Shown here one piece after another: positions 11,630-22,395 of a stretch of DNA of 64,000 nt. Both the position numbers and the translations under genes were made by a program. The notes beneath the pieces are model-generated. The model did not search any database. It was given only the letters and a program-made list of their open reading frames with translations, and was not told where the DNA came from. Origin of the DNA: Lineus longissimus (lineage: Eukaryota; Nemertea; Pilidiophora; Heteronemertea; Lineidae); contig NC_088316.1 of the NCBI RefSeq assembly GCF_910592395.1, positions 11,470,001 through 11,534,000 on the forward strand. Reading direction: 5' to 3'. How positions within the stretch are numbered: position 1 is the stretch's first letter; every line of letters begins with the position of its first letter.

Positions 11630-11775
11630 GACGTGGATTGGTAGTAGAAGGACTACGTCCGTACCCTTACCTCGTTGTCCCAGGTAGCCCTTCTGATAAT
11701 AGAATGCGACGACGTCAGTTGAAAATTATACCACAGAGCTGGAGAATAAAGACGTTCCTGAGAATTGCAGAGTTG
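11630..11775 (+). repeat. Old LINE 3'-tail fragment in S1
   Basis: This matches the tail of the LINE at about 7125-7250, including GAATGCGACGACGTCAGTTG and ACCACAGAGCTGGAGAATAA. A counterpart at about 22730-22870 in S2 shows that the insertion came before the segmental duplication. Confidence 0.7.
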
Positions 11776-12393
11776 GTCACTTCGGAAGATCTGGTACAAA
11801 CTGATTTTTTCTATTGAACGCGGTTGATGATTTCACGGCATCGTAATAAAGCGAAGTTTTGGCGTGATACTGATTAGTCTGATACTGCTGTTATCGATCT
11901 CATTTGCTGGCTGCAACGCGATTTGATCAATATATGATAGTGATCAATAGATCGATGGATGTCGGTTGGAAAGATCAAAGATTGCTTCTAAAAGGACTAT
12001 AGGGTTGATCAATTATCGGCAAAGCTATATATTGAATTCTAAATTTCTATTTCACTTCAGGCGATCAGAAGGCTCAAGAATCAGACCATGTTGTTTCTCA
12101 CCACAACTGAGACAAAGACACTTTAATGTTCTTTGTAGTCCCCTTGACCGTTGAGCAATAAAAAAACACACTGCCTCCACACCACTAAAATGTGAAAACG
12201 ACATTTATACATGTACAATGTAGTTATAGAGATATCAAAAGGTATATTTTCACAAATCGACACCTCAGTGAATGCATCTGAGTTGGTCAGAAACCCACCA
12301 GCATAACAGCCAGAATGCAGTATGGCATTACATGTTTTTGACAATGAAGAGCCTACATGTAGCATTATGGTTATAAATATACGGCCCACAGGG

Positions 12394-12534
12394 ACCGGTT
12401 GTTCATAACAAGTTTTGTCACTAACGCTGGCGTTAACATAACGCTGTGTTAAGTCTAATGGCTTAACTGATGGAGATAACGCCATGCCAAGTTAACGTTA
12501 GCGTTAGTGACAAAAGTTGTTTTGAACAACCGGG
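12394..12534. repeat. Hairpin (MITE-like) repeat in S1
   Basis: The left arm CGGTTGTTCATAACAAGTTT and the right arm AAAAGTTGTTTTGAACAACC flank inverted GTCACTAACGCTGGCGTTAAC-type arms. The inverted repeat is about 35-40 bp per side. A copy occurs at about 23494-23635 in S2, so it predates the duplication. No target duplication was identified. Confidence 0.65.
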
Positions 12535-13302
12535 CCCAGAGTAGAAAGAATAACAGCCCGTTTACTCTCATCTTTGTAACGTTCGGTGTTCCGTCTACCA
12601 GTTTACCATGAGTGTAATATATGTACCTGTTTTATATGCACCCGACCAGGAACCGGAAGTTATGTGAGCACTGATAGCACGCACACCAATAAATATTGAA
12701 TCCGATATAAATCTATCTTTTCTATCATACCATGATATCATCATCATCATACGAGGATCTCACAATCTTGACCCTCAATGTATTGACATTGCTCAGCTTG
12801 GGGAGGCTACGTAGGCAATACTGCTGGAAGTTCAGCTTGATTTACGCTGTGTACTAGCAGCTCTTTCTGACCTTGAAAAGTTTTTCAAATTAGTCAAACA
12901 TGTATGATGGGATGTTTCATTAAAAATACCTATGATAAAAAATGTCACACAAGAGAAAGGCCGTTGTGACTGTCTCGTGTCGGAATATGAATGGATCCGC
13001 CTTCACCAAGTTATCATACAAATTGGGCCTACACATGTCAAGGTGACATGGCTTTGAGCGAGGAACTAATATGGCAACCTGGAAATGCAACTACAAGTAA
13101 GACTGATTCTCAAATCTTTTCCTCTAAACCGACTTTGGCATTGTAACACATCCGAATTTCGCCCTTAATCTACAGCCTTCCGGCATGATAAGAATATCAC
13201 TAAGAGACGAATGGGTCAACTGTTTCCAACCCGTTTTTCTCGCAGCAGACAGTGGCACTGGCAGACACACGTGTCCATAGAAATGTTGGGAAGGGAAACG
13301 TG

Positions 13303-16300
13303 TATGGCAAGCCGTTCGTCCAATAATTAAGAAAACCTAGTTTTATTGAAGAAAACCTGGTTTTCTTCTTAAAAAACATAGTTTTCTTCAAGAAAACCAT
13401 GTTTTCTTTCACGAAACTAGGTTTTCTTCGAAGAAGCATAGGTTGATTTATAAAAATCTAGTTTTCTTTTAAAAAACCTGGTTTTTTAACAAGATAACTT
13501 GACGCAAGGGCCCAACGCGCCGCGTAGCGGCAAAAAAGCGAAGCTGGCGAAACATTTATAACGGGTCACCGTCACTTATTATTGGACTTATAGCGCATTT
13601 ACGGGGTTGCAACTATTTTGCTTTATAGTGTCACCAGGAAAGAAAAGCATGCGACCTAACGCCGATCTATTCGTACAAAGTGATAATTTGAAGGTATATA
13701 GTAGGAAATATCAATAAAATAATCATTCCATGTCGTCTTTTGAGGGCATTTTTGATTGTAAAAAATATATGTGTACGTCACCGTAGTCTCTGCAATGATA
13801 ATTTTATCAGAGCAGTCTCGCGCAAGTAGAAGTTCTTTACCTATTAGTTCTTCACTTATTAGTCTCAACGTCTGGCGCAAAGCCAGACGTTTTCCATTAC
13901 GATTTCACTACGATGTTTGACAAGAAGGAGCAGTGCGCGAGATATGCTAATGAGCAGACTTCCCTCGCTTGAGTTTCTGAAGAATGTTCCATATCGCGCT
14001 AAGCTCATCACTGCTGATTATGACAGGCGTGCAACGGTAGGTATTTGCTCCCCAACTTTCACCCTAATACGGTACAATAAGTTACCATTTGATGGGAATG
14101 GGACAATGCCCTCACTGTGTATGGAGTCATAGGGATAAGAAGACATTATTCACTAGTGTTGGTACAAGTGATTTTGCCCAAAAAGCATGTGCATTCAAAA
14201 ATCAAAATATGCAAGGTATCACGTACATGACCATGACGACGTGCAGAAAGTGCACTGGCCAGTGCATACCCTATGGCTATGTACTAGTAAACATGGTAAA
14301 CATGAACAACATCATTATTCATCGGCAGTTCATTTTACTCCGAGCTTTTCCTGAAACATATAGCCATGATGATTAGGCCTACCATGTACCATGACATGAC
14401 CAATAACAGCACTAGATCATGTAGATGTCAACAAGTTCACATGAACCGTATAATCCCGCATGGCGCATGTGGGGCATGCGTCTAAACCAAAGCCCCAAAA
14501 TCACTTGTTTTGGTCTATTTCACTTGTGTTTCCCCCGTCTCCCAGTCCATAATACATTTACAGTTTACAATCCCCGATCATGGCCCAACAAAAGGTCATC
14601 GGTTGACTAAAGGAACACAACTGTTCAATGGATTTATAGTTGAATGCGATCAAACTACGTCTTTTCAATCGTGGATTGTAAATTTAACCCCATGGGCCTA
14701 GGGAAGGCCCTATAACAATACTTTCGACACAGTTATTATCTCCGCTGCCTCCACCATGTTACACGCAGTGCTCACTGCTGATTTTAAAAAATGCACCACC
14801 TAGTCAAAACAGGACATATGTTCTTCTAGGAATAGATCTCTTTCCAATATTTCGTCATTCCACTATCGTCATCACCTCATGATACTTTCATTGACATTAC
14901 AGGCACACATCCACAGAGCACTCTTCAAATCATCTACACAGTGGTTATCCAACTAGGATTATAAAGGTAATTTCTAAGCCCCGCACAGTGGGTTTCACTC
15001 TTGATAAAGGGGCACTATTGCTAGCAGCAAGGTAGGCAAGATAAAGTTAGACGAAGTAGCCGATAGGGGTCTCTCACCCCTCAAAGTCCGTCACAACTAT
15101 TCAAGCTTGTACAAGGAATACATGCAGCGCTGACTCTCACAAGACCCTATGGGAATGTCGCACAGTCATCTGTCAAAAACAAGACCTATGTTGTAGTATG
15201 ATCTCTTGCCAATATTTAATAATTGCACTATCGTCATCACCTCATCATACTTCATTGACATTGCAGGCACACATTGACATAGACCACTGTTGCAATGAAC
15301 GACACAGTCGCTATCCAAGTAGCATTATAGAGGTAATTATCATTATCATACCTCATTAGCATGTGAACCAATCGCGTCGCGTCCTTTGCGATCACGGCAA
15401 AGCCTCATGGAGTAATGTCTTTCACCGTTGAATAATTTTTCATATTCCATGCCTACAACTTCAATTTCTTCATATTCCATGGCTAGAAGTTCAATACTAA
15501 TATAATATCCAAGATAAAGTTACAAGAAGTAGTCAATAGGGGTCTCTCACCTCTCACTGTATGTCCACACTATTCACGCTTGTACGAGGAATACATTCAA
15601 TGCTGAATCTAACAACACCCAGCGCCCTTACTCTGTATATTATAGTCACTGGAAGATGGCCCATTTCACTCCTTGCTTCTACTTCACCTATAGTCTCATT
15701 GCATACGCCTCAGTTCTATGATATCACATTCACTTTCAGCTGTCATGCAACGCAACAACTGTGCTATCTGCCATCGCACATCAACGAAGAAGTGCAGCCG
15801 CCCACATTCCACCTCACATCTGTCCGACCAGCTGCAATCCTCGAGGACGCCCCACTGTACCACGATTTCACTACGATGTTTGACAAGAAGGAGCAGTGCG
15901 CGAGATAGGCTAATGAGCAGACTTCCCTCGCTTGAGTTTCGGAAGAATGTTCCATATCGCGCTAAGCTGACCACTGCTGACCATGACAGGCGTGCATTGG
16001 ACTGGTACAGGTTGGAACTGAACATTGAATATGCTGGTGGTGACGCTTTCTGATGAGAAGTTGGTCGTGACTGATGCAGTATTGTTGGACTTGTCCACAG
16101 CATCGTTCAATCATTGCTCTCTGAGCTGCCTTGATTCTGTACTTACCCAAATACTGAGACCAAATGCCTGTTGACTGTGCTTTAAGAGAGACTGGCGCCA
16201 TGCCTAGAGATATGACTGACCCCTATTGGCAAATTTGTATGACTTTATCTTGCCTACCTAGCTGCTGCCTATAGTCTCCCTTTAACTGCGGAACACTTCA

Positions 16301-17380
16301 AAGTCGATAAAATGCCATGTTCCACCTTTTAATGTGTTTAGACCGCCATTTTCAAAATAATCAAGTCAGGACACTGCCTTCTAGTCTCATAATAAATTTT
16401 GCTTTCCTCAATAATAACATTTCTTCTTCTTCAATGCTTTCATCATTCCAAACTTCTCCTCCTCTGACTTTTACAGGGGTACAGTCATGGCAATCAAAAC
16501 CCAAATACTGAGACCAAATGCCTGTTGACTGTGCTTTAAGAGAGACTGGCGCCATGCCTAGTCTCTCTTAAAGCACAGTCAACAGACACCAACCCCCTCA
16601 GACTCAGAAACCACAAACGCCCAACCCTTCCTGCTACCTTAATACTTCTGGGTTTTTGAAAAAGACCAGGTTATTTTTCAGAACCTAGTCTTTTTACCTC
16701 GTCCCTGTTTGGCCTGAGCATGGCAGGGGAGAGGTTGGATTTTGCTTACCCGGGTTAGCAACCCGGGCTACGGATTTACGCTTACTCTGCATGCGCAGTG
16801 AGCTCGTCGATGAAGGAAAGAAACAGACGTACCAAAGGCCGCACAACCCGGGTAAACTACGGTGGATCGCCAATCTCGCCCCAAAGGTCACGCGCGTGCT
16901 GAGGGGACGTGGTAAAAAGACTGGGTTGTTTCGAAACCAGGTTTTCTTCTTTCGAAACTACGTTTTCTTGTTAAAAAACATGGTTTTCTTTGTTTTCTTC
17001 AACGAAACTAGGTTCTTTTGGAAGAAAACCAGGTTTTTATGATAAAAACATGGTTGTTTTAATTATTAGTCAAATGGCTGGATAAAAACATAGCTTTTTT
17101 CTTTTTTCGAAACTTGGTTTTGAAGAGAAATCATGGAACCTACACTTTATGCAAAAAGAATAAGTTATTTTTTAAAAAACCTAGTTTCATGGAAGAAAAC
17201 CTGGTTTTCTTCAATAAAACATAGTTTTCTTCAAGAAAACCATGTTTTCTTGTTAAAAAACTTAGTTTCATTGAAAAAAACTAGGTTTTCTTCCATGAAA
17301 CTAGGTTTTTTAAGAAGAAAACCATGTTTTTTTTCCAAAAAACTAGGTTTTCTTAATTATTGGACGAACGGCTTGCCATA
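13303..17380. mobile_element. Palindrome-array transposon Y (6-bp target duplication), carrying family A
   Basis: It starts TATGGCAAGCCGTTCGTCCA and ends TGGACGAACGGCTTGCCATA, with AACGTG at 13297-13302 and 17381-17386. The segmental copy at about 24195 reads GGTAAACGTGGTCCCCTGG without the element, which is a true empty site. The body consists of 22-26 bp palindromic units of the form GAAGAAAACCWGGTTTTCTTC. Its terminal sequence and subterminal TAATTAAGAAAACCTAG match X, so X and Y are one family with different unit consensus. Subtracting the 3.15 kb family A insertion (13501-16651) leaves about 930 bp, close to X. No transposase is encoded. Confidence 0.88.
13501..16651. mobile_element. 3.15-kb repeat family A, copy 1 (inside Y)
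   Basis: Begins GACGCAAGGGCCCAACGCGC and ends CTACCTTAATACTTCTGG. Two more copies (31235-34386, 35828-38976) share both ends and differ by only a few percent. There are no terminal inverted repeats and no obvious target duplication. Internally it has a 10-bp hairpin (AACGTCTGGC-GCAAA-GCCAGACGTT, 13867-13891), a 135-bp direct repeat (13899-14033 and 15862-15996), further diverged duplications, and a 25-bp-stem hairpin near the 3' end (16523-16584). Short open frames are conserved between copies, but that follows from their recent spread. The 3' terminal CTGG recalls Helitron CTRR ends, yet the 5' TC and A/T target rule are not met, so I leave it unclassified. Confidence 0.75.
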
Positions 17381-17548
17381 AACGTGGTCCCCTGGAGAAT
17401 CCTCCATTTAAGTCGAGGGTTTGTTTACAAACAGAGGTATACAATGCCAGCGCTGTACAAAAAGATCAATGATGTACACAAAACTCACCTATTTTGAGGA
17501 AATAAATAACCTAACTTAGTTTGAGCAAAGTCTTTCATATAAGTTTAT

Positions 17549-17653
17549 TTGAAAGACCTCTCTTGCAGATCCAGCGCGGATACAATATCCGCGCAGCGCG
17601 CTCGGCATTCCACTACGCCTTCTGTCACTCCATCAGTATCTTGGGGAGCCTTC
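17549..17653 (-). pseudogene. Cys-containing ORF in S1 (counterpart of 24358-24567)
   Basis: The minus strand encodes VDTCLEWNQKAPQDTDG, then CRARCADIVSALDLQERSFK and a stop. Compared with the S2 version it has one extra codon and lacks 78 bases (26 codons), both multiples of three, and it lacks the ATG. The reading frame is therefore preserved despite indels, which hints at past coding function. The product is not recognised. Confidence 0.3.
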
Positions 17654-17960
17654 TGGTTCCATTCAAGACACGTGTCCACACACCAATTACGTTGCTTATC
17701 TTATAAGAGGGAAGATGGAAAAGAATCTCAAACGGGTATGGGAGAGTTGGAGAAGTTGGGTTGTTATTCCGCATATTTTTCGCTAATTATACCACAGTGT
17801 CCGTCGTCCTTCGTCGTCGTCGTCGTCGTCGACTATCTGTGCCATTGTGTCAGACGCTAAGGGCTTCCTCATCCACAATAGACAACTACAATATATATAC
17901 AGTATAATCACTGTAAATGACACCCTTGGGACTGACAAGTGCTGTTCTTCATAGAGAGGT

Positions 17961-18966
17961 GAAATTCTATGAGCAATGAGAACTTCTTCAAAACATGGTG
18001 AATGTACATTTCAAGGGTTCGAGTCCATTCTGTAATAAGCAAAGAACGCACTCCCTGTAGTTTCATTATGTTTACTCCAAGTTTTGAAGGAGAAATACTC
18101 TTGCTAAAATTTGAAGTGGAAGAAAACAAGCAGCAATTTGCAATTTTTTACATTTACCCATGGTCAACCCTTAAAAGCTGTTTGAGATTTGCTTTGGACG
18201 AGTAATTTCAAGTTAGATTGTCGACTAGACTCGGTGTGGTACCACTAGATTCATTGTGTGGGCTCGATATCTTAATTTCACGTTTACATGATCGTTTGTT
18301 CGTCTACATAGGACGGAGTTATATGGCTTTGGAGATGTTTGACAATTAATTTGCTTGTTCAACATATTAACGGTGTTCCGTTTGAACTTGATACGAAGCG
18401 TCACGATAAAAACGACAACACTCCGGGGCGTAACTATTGAAAGGACAACAAACCAAGCGTCACTATGGAAAGTACAACAAACCGATGCTTCACAATTCAG
18501 TAAAACATGTATGATGGGATGTTTCATTAAACATACCTCCAATAAGAATTTAATGGGCGTTATGATGCTAACCTTACCGACAGGTTCTTGCTATAAGGAT
18601 GTTGTAACTGGATAATTTCCAATACAACATCTATGTGCAACACATATTTCTTTCTAACGGGAGAACCCGGCTTACACACGATATATGAGATGATATTCAT
18701 AGGGTGTGTGCGCACATCTTCTTCAGTTTTATTAATACAAGTATATGTACTGAAAATATAGATCTGGATGTTTCGTAAACCACCGAGGAAACAACAAATT
18801 TGAAAATTCTATTTTCCTGAAATCTCCGCGTATCACAAAAACGAAGAGGCGTGAAAATTCCTTCACAGTTTACAATTACTATTTCACATTCTCCTCAAAC
18901 ACAACACATTATAGTACAACCGCCTGTAACGCTACTATTACATGTACTGCGCGGAGTATATTTATT
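17961..18966. other. Intergenic stretch, no gene recognised
   Basis: The first bases contain part of the pogo-type MITE (GACACCCTTGGGACTGACAAGTGCTG, from about 17918 in S1). Open frames at 18002-18205, 18225-18542 and 18355-18615 overlap on opposite strands and lack recognisable motifs or splice context. An IR-rich stretch GATGGGATGTTTCATTAAA at 18511 also occurs at 12907 and 23790. Confidence 0.4.
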
Positions 18967-20709
18967 TCATTGTCTTGACGCGTAAATTGGTTTTGCAAGG
19001 GCAGATTGTGTGGTCAGGGTCTTGATGGCCAAGTATAAGTGACAAAGCCTTGTGGAGGTATCATAACTAAATCCGTTGAACGTGGAATGGTTGATACAGG
19101 CTTGCAAACACACCATCTTTCTGCTGCACGTCTCCGATTGCATGAGTCGGGTCGCGGTGGTAGTTGGGTTTAAAAGTTTCAAGAAGTATTGTTGACAACC
19201 GAGAACTGAAAGTAGGATAAGACGTGCAGTTTACAAACTATTAAGTTTTGCTTAGATTTACCAGTATATTCTCCATAATAGTACTGTAAACTTGGCTGTA
19301 TCTGGTATGTCGCGTTGCTCATTTAAACCAACACATCTTTTCCGAGGCTGAAGGACTATACACGTTCAACCGCATCTCCGTTTTCGTAGTTTTTAGCCCA
19401 ATTCCCCTGCATTAAACAGGTCTATTGTATCACCACATGTATTGGCATAGGCCGCGTTGGCGACAGTGTTGCCATTGGCGCTTACAGGTCCTAACCTTTC
19501 ATGCCTTTCCCTCGAACATCTTTAACTACAATCGCCCTCAGGGCTACCTTCTTGCCAAGAGCACGAGGTTTGATGCATATCCTTTTTGCTGAGAGAAAAT
19601 AGCTACTGAACTTCGCTTTATCATCAATCACCCGCCACTCGTTAACGGAGAGGCCATCCTGATTTCCCAAACCGTAAGACAACGGTTTATCACTGTGATA
19701 ACCAATTAGATCACCAGCTTGGACCTGTAGACATAACAGCTTCATGCAGTACAAACACGGGTATATAGAGGTAAGTACCCCTCGCCCAACACACACACGG
19801 CGCACAGGGTGACTGGATCGCCATGGAAAGTTGACATTGATATTGCTGAATTGCTCACACTATCATGCGATTGGATTCGGTCTCTTGCCCTGCATCTTCT
19901 TATGTTGTTCCTTCAGCTCTATACTCTACCTGATAATAACCAACGACAAGCCTTTTACTATTGCTTTAGTATGAATGCGGGTACAACGGGTGTATTAATA
20001 TCAAAGGAAAATGTATGGCTATAGAGACCAATTACACGAAACCGTGATTGGTCGTGGCAAGAGGACAAAAAAGAAGCAGGCGTATTTTTTGGGCGTAAGC
20101 CATGCGAGAGACTTATCTATATTCAGTCAAAGTACATTGTAATTAGGTTCAATAGACAATCGTACTTGACTACGGACCGATCAAGCAATAGCTCGACATA
20201 GAATTCGTGAGTGTCAGTATTTCCTGCTGCAGTGGAAAACAAGTCATACCGTCGATGCTACAGGCAGACTACTAAGTATTCAGAGACATGTAGACAGATA
20301 CCTTAAAAGGTTTCGAAAATAATGTCTTATTTCCGATCGTTGAGTCTGTAACCTCTGTTGAGTGGACCAGGTCGAACGTCATCGCAACCCCAAGGACGGG
20401 TCTGAATATATCCACGTAGTACTTTTCGCTGTTGAATATATTGTACAGTTGCCATCCGATAACATATCCTTCTTCTTTGAACGTGTATGAAGCGGCCAAA
20501 TGGATGTTGAGCCAACCGCGGTAGCTGCGGGTGAGAGCAGTCGGTTCGAGTCCCTGAAGATACACATCCTTGCAGTTTGGGACCACAGCGACAGTTGGAA
20601 AAGTGTCGAAAAGCAGGAAACACAATGAGGTGATAAAAACTATTGGGTCAATTGCAATTCCACTCTGGCGGCTTGACAAACTCTTGATTTCTTCATTAGC
20701 ATTCCACAT
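18967..20709 (-). CDS. Secreted PAN/apple-domain protein, three exons, 5' end altered by a LINE tail
   Basis: Exons on the minus strand: 20302 and upstream, 19724-19496, and 19205-18967. Splice sites are AAG|GTATCT, CTACAG|GTCC, AAAG|GTTAGG and TTTCAG|TTCT, and the phases join in frame to a stop. The N-terminus has a hydrophobic signal-like stretch (FITSLCFLLFDTFPTVAVV). Exons 1-2 encode a beta-rich module (GYVIGWQLYN, YYVDIFRPV, then VQAGDLIGYHSD), a pattern I know from extracellular invertebrate proteins. Exon 3 is a PAN/apple domain (GCQQYF, ETCSRKMVCLQACINHS, FNGFSYDTSTRLCHLY). About 291 aa from the first in-frame ATG at 20709, but residues before DPIVF come from a LINE tail joined near 20650, so the native start is lost or lies upstream. 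Probable role: secreted or surface adhesion. Confidence 0.7.
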
Positions 20710-21088
20710 CTTTGCTAAAATATCTAATGCAATAAAATGGCCCCCTCTCCAAATTGTACTTCGATTAATGGATCGTGTATTTCAGAACAAATCTATGCCG
20801 GTAAGGAAAGTGATTAATTTGATCCGGTATTAGAGGGACTACGTCCATTCCCTAAACTCGCTGTCCCAAGTAGTTGAAATTTATACCACAGAGCTGGAGA
20901 ATAAAGACGTTCCTGAGAATTTTAGTGCTAGACTTTTTGAGCGACCTTTCTTCAGAATGTGGACTGTTACCTTATTATCGCAGTGGAACATGATTTTTCG
21001 ACCTCGCCATTCACTACCCCAAAACAGGGCAGCGACAATAATCGGAAATAATTCAAGATACGCCATGGACAACTCGAGATTGAGCATT
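20648..21088 (+). mobile_element. LINE 3'-tail fragment at the PAN gene 5' end
   Basis: Matches LINE positions about 6938-7405 with a 30-bp internal deletion at about 20873. Its left junction is within the coding frame of the PAN gene (TCAATTGCAATTCC), and its right end is the normal LINE terminus GAGATTGAGCATT, followed by the first 75 bp of element Z. Confidence 0.85.
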
Positions 21089-21163
21089 GGGTGATTTCAA
21101 AGTCAGTTTTTAGATTTAGTTTTAAAACTAAATGGAATACTAAAACCCTTCATTAAACCAGTC
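21089..21163. mobile_element. 75-bp 5' fragment of element Z between two LINE pieces
   Basis: Starts GGGTGATTTCAAAGTCAG and ends CATTAAACCAG, matching 7408-7482. It then switches to LINE sequence (TCATAAACTTTACCGC). The bases CCAG are shared by Z and the LINE at the switch, indicating a microhomology junction. Confidence 0.85.
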
Positions 21164-22008
21164 ATAAACTTTACCGCAGGATATGTCTTCCAAAGGCATT
21201 GTATGGCAGCGAACTCTGGTCTAGTATGTCAGAAAGGGACTTGATGATTCTCGAGCGAGCCCATCGGTTCTGCCTCAAAAGGATGCAAGGTTTTAGCAGG
21301 TTAACTTGAACTGTGACTGCACAAGCCATGATTGGCAGTGTAAGTCTAAAGGCTTATATTGATAAACAGTGTCTTCCGTTCTTCGGACAACTGACAAGGA
21401 TGCATGAACAATCTCACCCCAGACGGATCTTTGACTTTAGATTTCAGTCAATGAAAGATAGAAAAACAGATCCGAAACCTGTCTCGGATTCATTCAGAAC
21501 CTTGTAAAAGTCATTGACAAATAAAATCTGTCGAATTGTAATTCCACTCTGGCGGCTTGACTAACTCGTGATTTCTTCATTAGCATTCCACATCTTTGCT
21601 AAAATATCTAATGCAATAAAATGGCCCCCTCTCCAAATTGTACTTCGATTAATGGATCGTGTATTTCAGAACAAATCTATTCCGGTAAGAAAAGTGATTA
21701 ATTTGATCCGGTATTAGAGGTACTACGTCCATTCCCTAAACTCGCTGTCCCAAGTAGCCCTTCTGATATTAGAATGCGACGGCGTCAGTTGAAATTTATA
21801 CCACAGAGCTGGAGAATATAGACGTTCCTGAGAATTTTAGAGCTAGACTTTTTGAGCGACCTTTCTTCAGAATGTGGACTGTTACCATGTTATCGCAGTG
21901 GAAAATGAGTTTTCGACCTCGCCATTCACTACCCCATAAACAGGGTAGCGAAAATAATCGGAAAGAGTTCAAGATACGCCATGGACAACTCGAGATTGAG
22001 CATTGTGC
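21160..22008 (+). mobile_element. 5'-truncated LINE copy (RT C-terminus and tail)
   Basis: Matches 6558-7405 at very high identity. It encodes the same C-terminal frame (21313-21507) with the same preceding TGA, and ends with GAGATTGAGCATT. Its source is the same subfamily as the LINE at 2.0-7.4 kb. Confidence 0.88.
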
Positions 22009-22395
22009 ATGTTGATTGATTATTTCAGTTATGTAACTAATTTACATAACAATGCGCTCCATTGTTTTTAACCTCGTTAGCTCAGAGCCCGCTTATAGTT
22101 AATGCAGTTGATGAGGAAAATTAAAACACCTTGTGTCGAGGTTTAATTGCTTGCCAACAAGTGTTTCTTTCGTTCAATCTGCAAAAAAATAGAGAAAGCT
22201 GTGTAGCCTTGGGTCCATGGTGGAGCCAGGGGGGGGGGTCATCACTCTCCACTGACCACGTTAAAACGACGTCACGACGGCGTCACTTGCAACTTCGAAT
22301 CGATTCTTGAAGAGAATCGACTCGAACTACAGTGCAAATCTGCCATTGGTGACGTCTTTGGCGCCAAAAACTATTCTGCTGACCTGGATTCCATG
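22009..22395. other. Unique spacer between LINE copy and S2
   Basis: No gene is recognised. It contains a G9 run at 22230-22238 and a short inverted repeat AATCGATTCTTGAAGAGAATCGACT (22297-22323). Confidence 0.4.

Larger units (their letters stand above)
11291..17960. repeat. Segmental duplication S1 (contains Y and family A)
   Basis: Excluding Y, the sequence from 11291 to 17960 matches 22396-24846 in the same order and orientation, with about 90-95 percent identity by eye. Shared landmarks are the old LINE tail (about 11630-11775), a hairpin repeat (12394-12534), CTGGCAGACACACGTGTC, and the TCGTCG microsatellite. S1 has about 200 bp (12570-12768) that S2 lacks. S2 keeps the uninterrupted site where Y sits in S1. 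Confidence 0.85.

Noticed and set aside
13200-13439. Frame rich in Phe, Lys and Leu across the start of Y
   Set aside because: The periodic composition is a by-product of the AAAACC-GTTTT palindrome units.
14089-14376. Open frames within family A copies (about 60-135 codons) repeated in all three copies
   Set aside because: Their conservation follows from the recent spread of the repeat. They overlap on both strands and show no family motifs.
16523-16584. Helitron 3' hairpin for family A
   Set aside because: The stem is about 70 bp from the end, whereas Helitron hairpins sit about 10 bp from it; 5' TC and the A/T target rule are also absent.
16791-17381. Two repetitive frames in the right part of Y
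   Set aside because: Same cause: translated palindrome units, not a protein.
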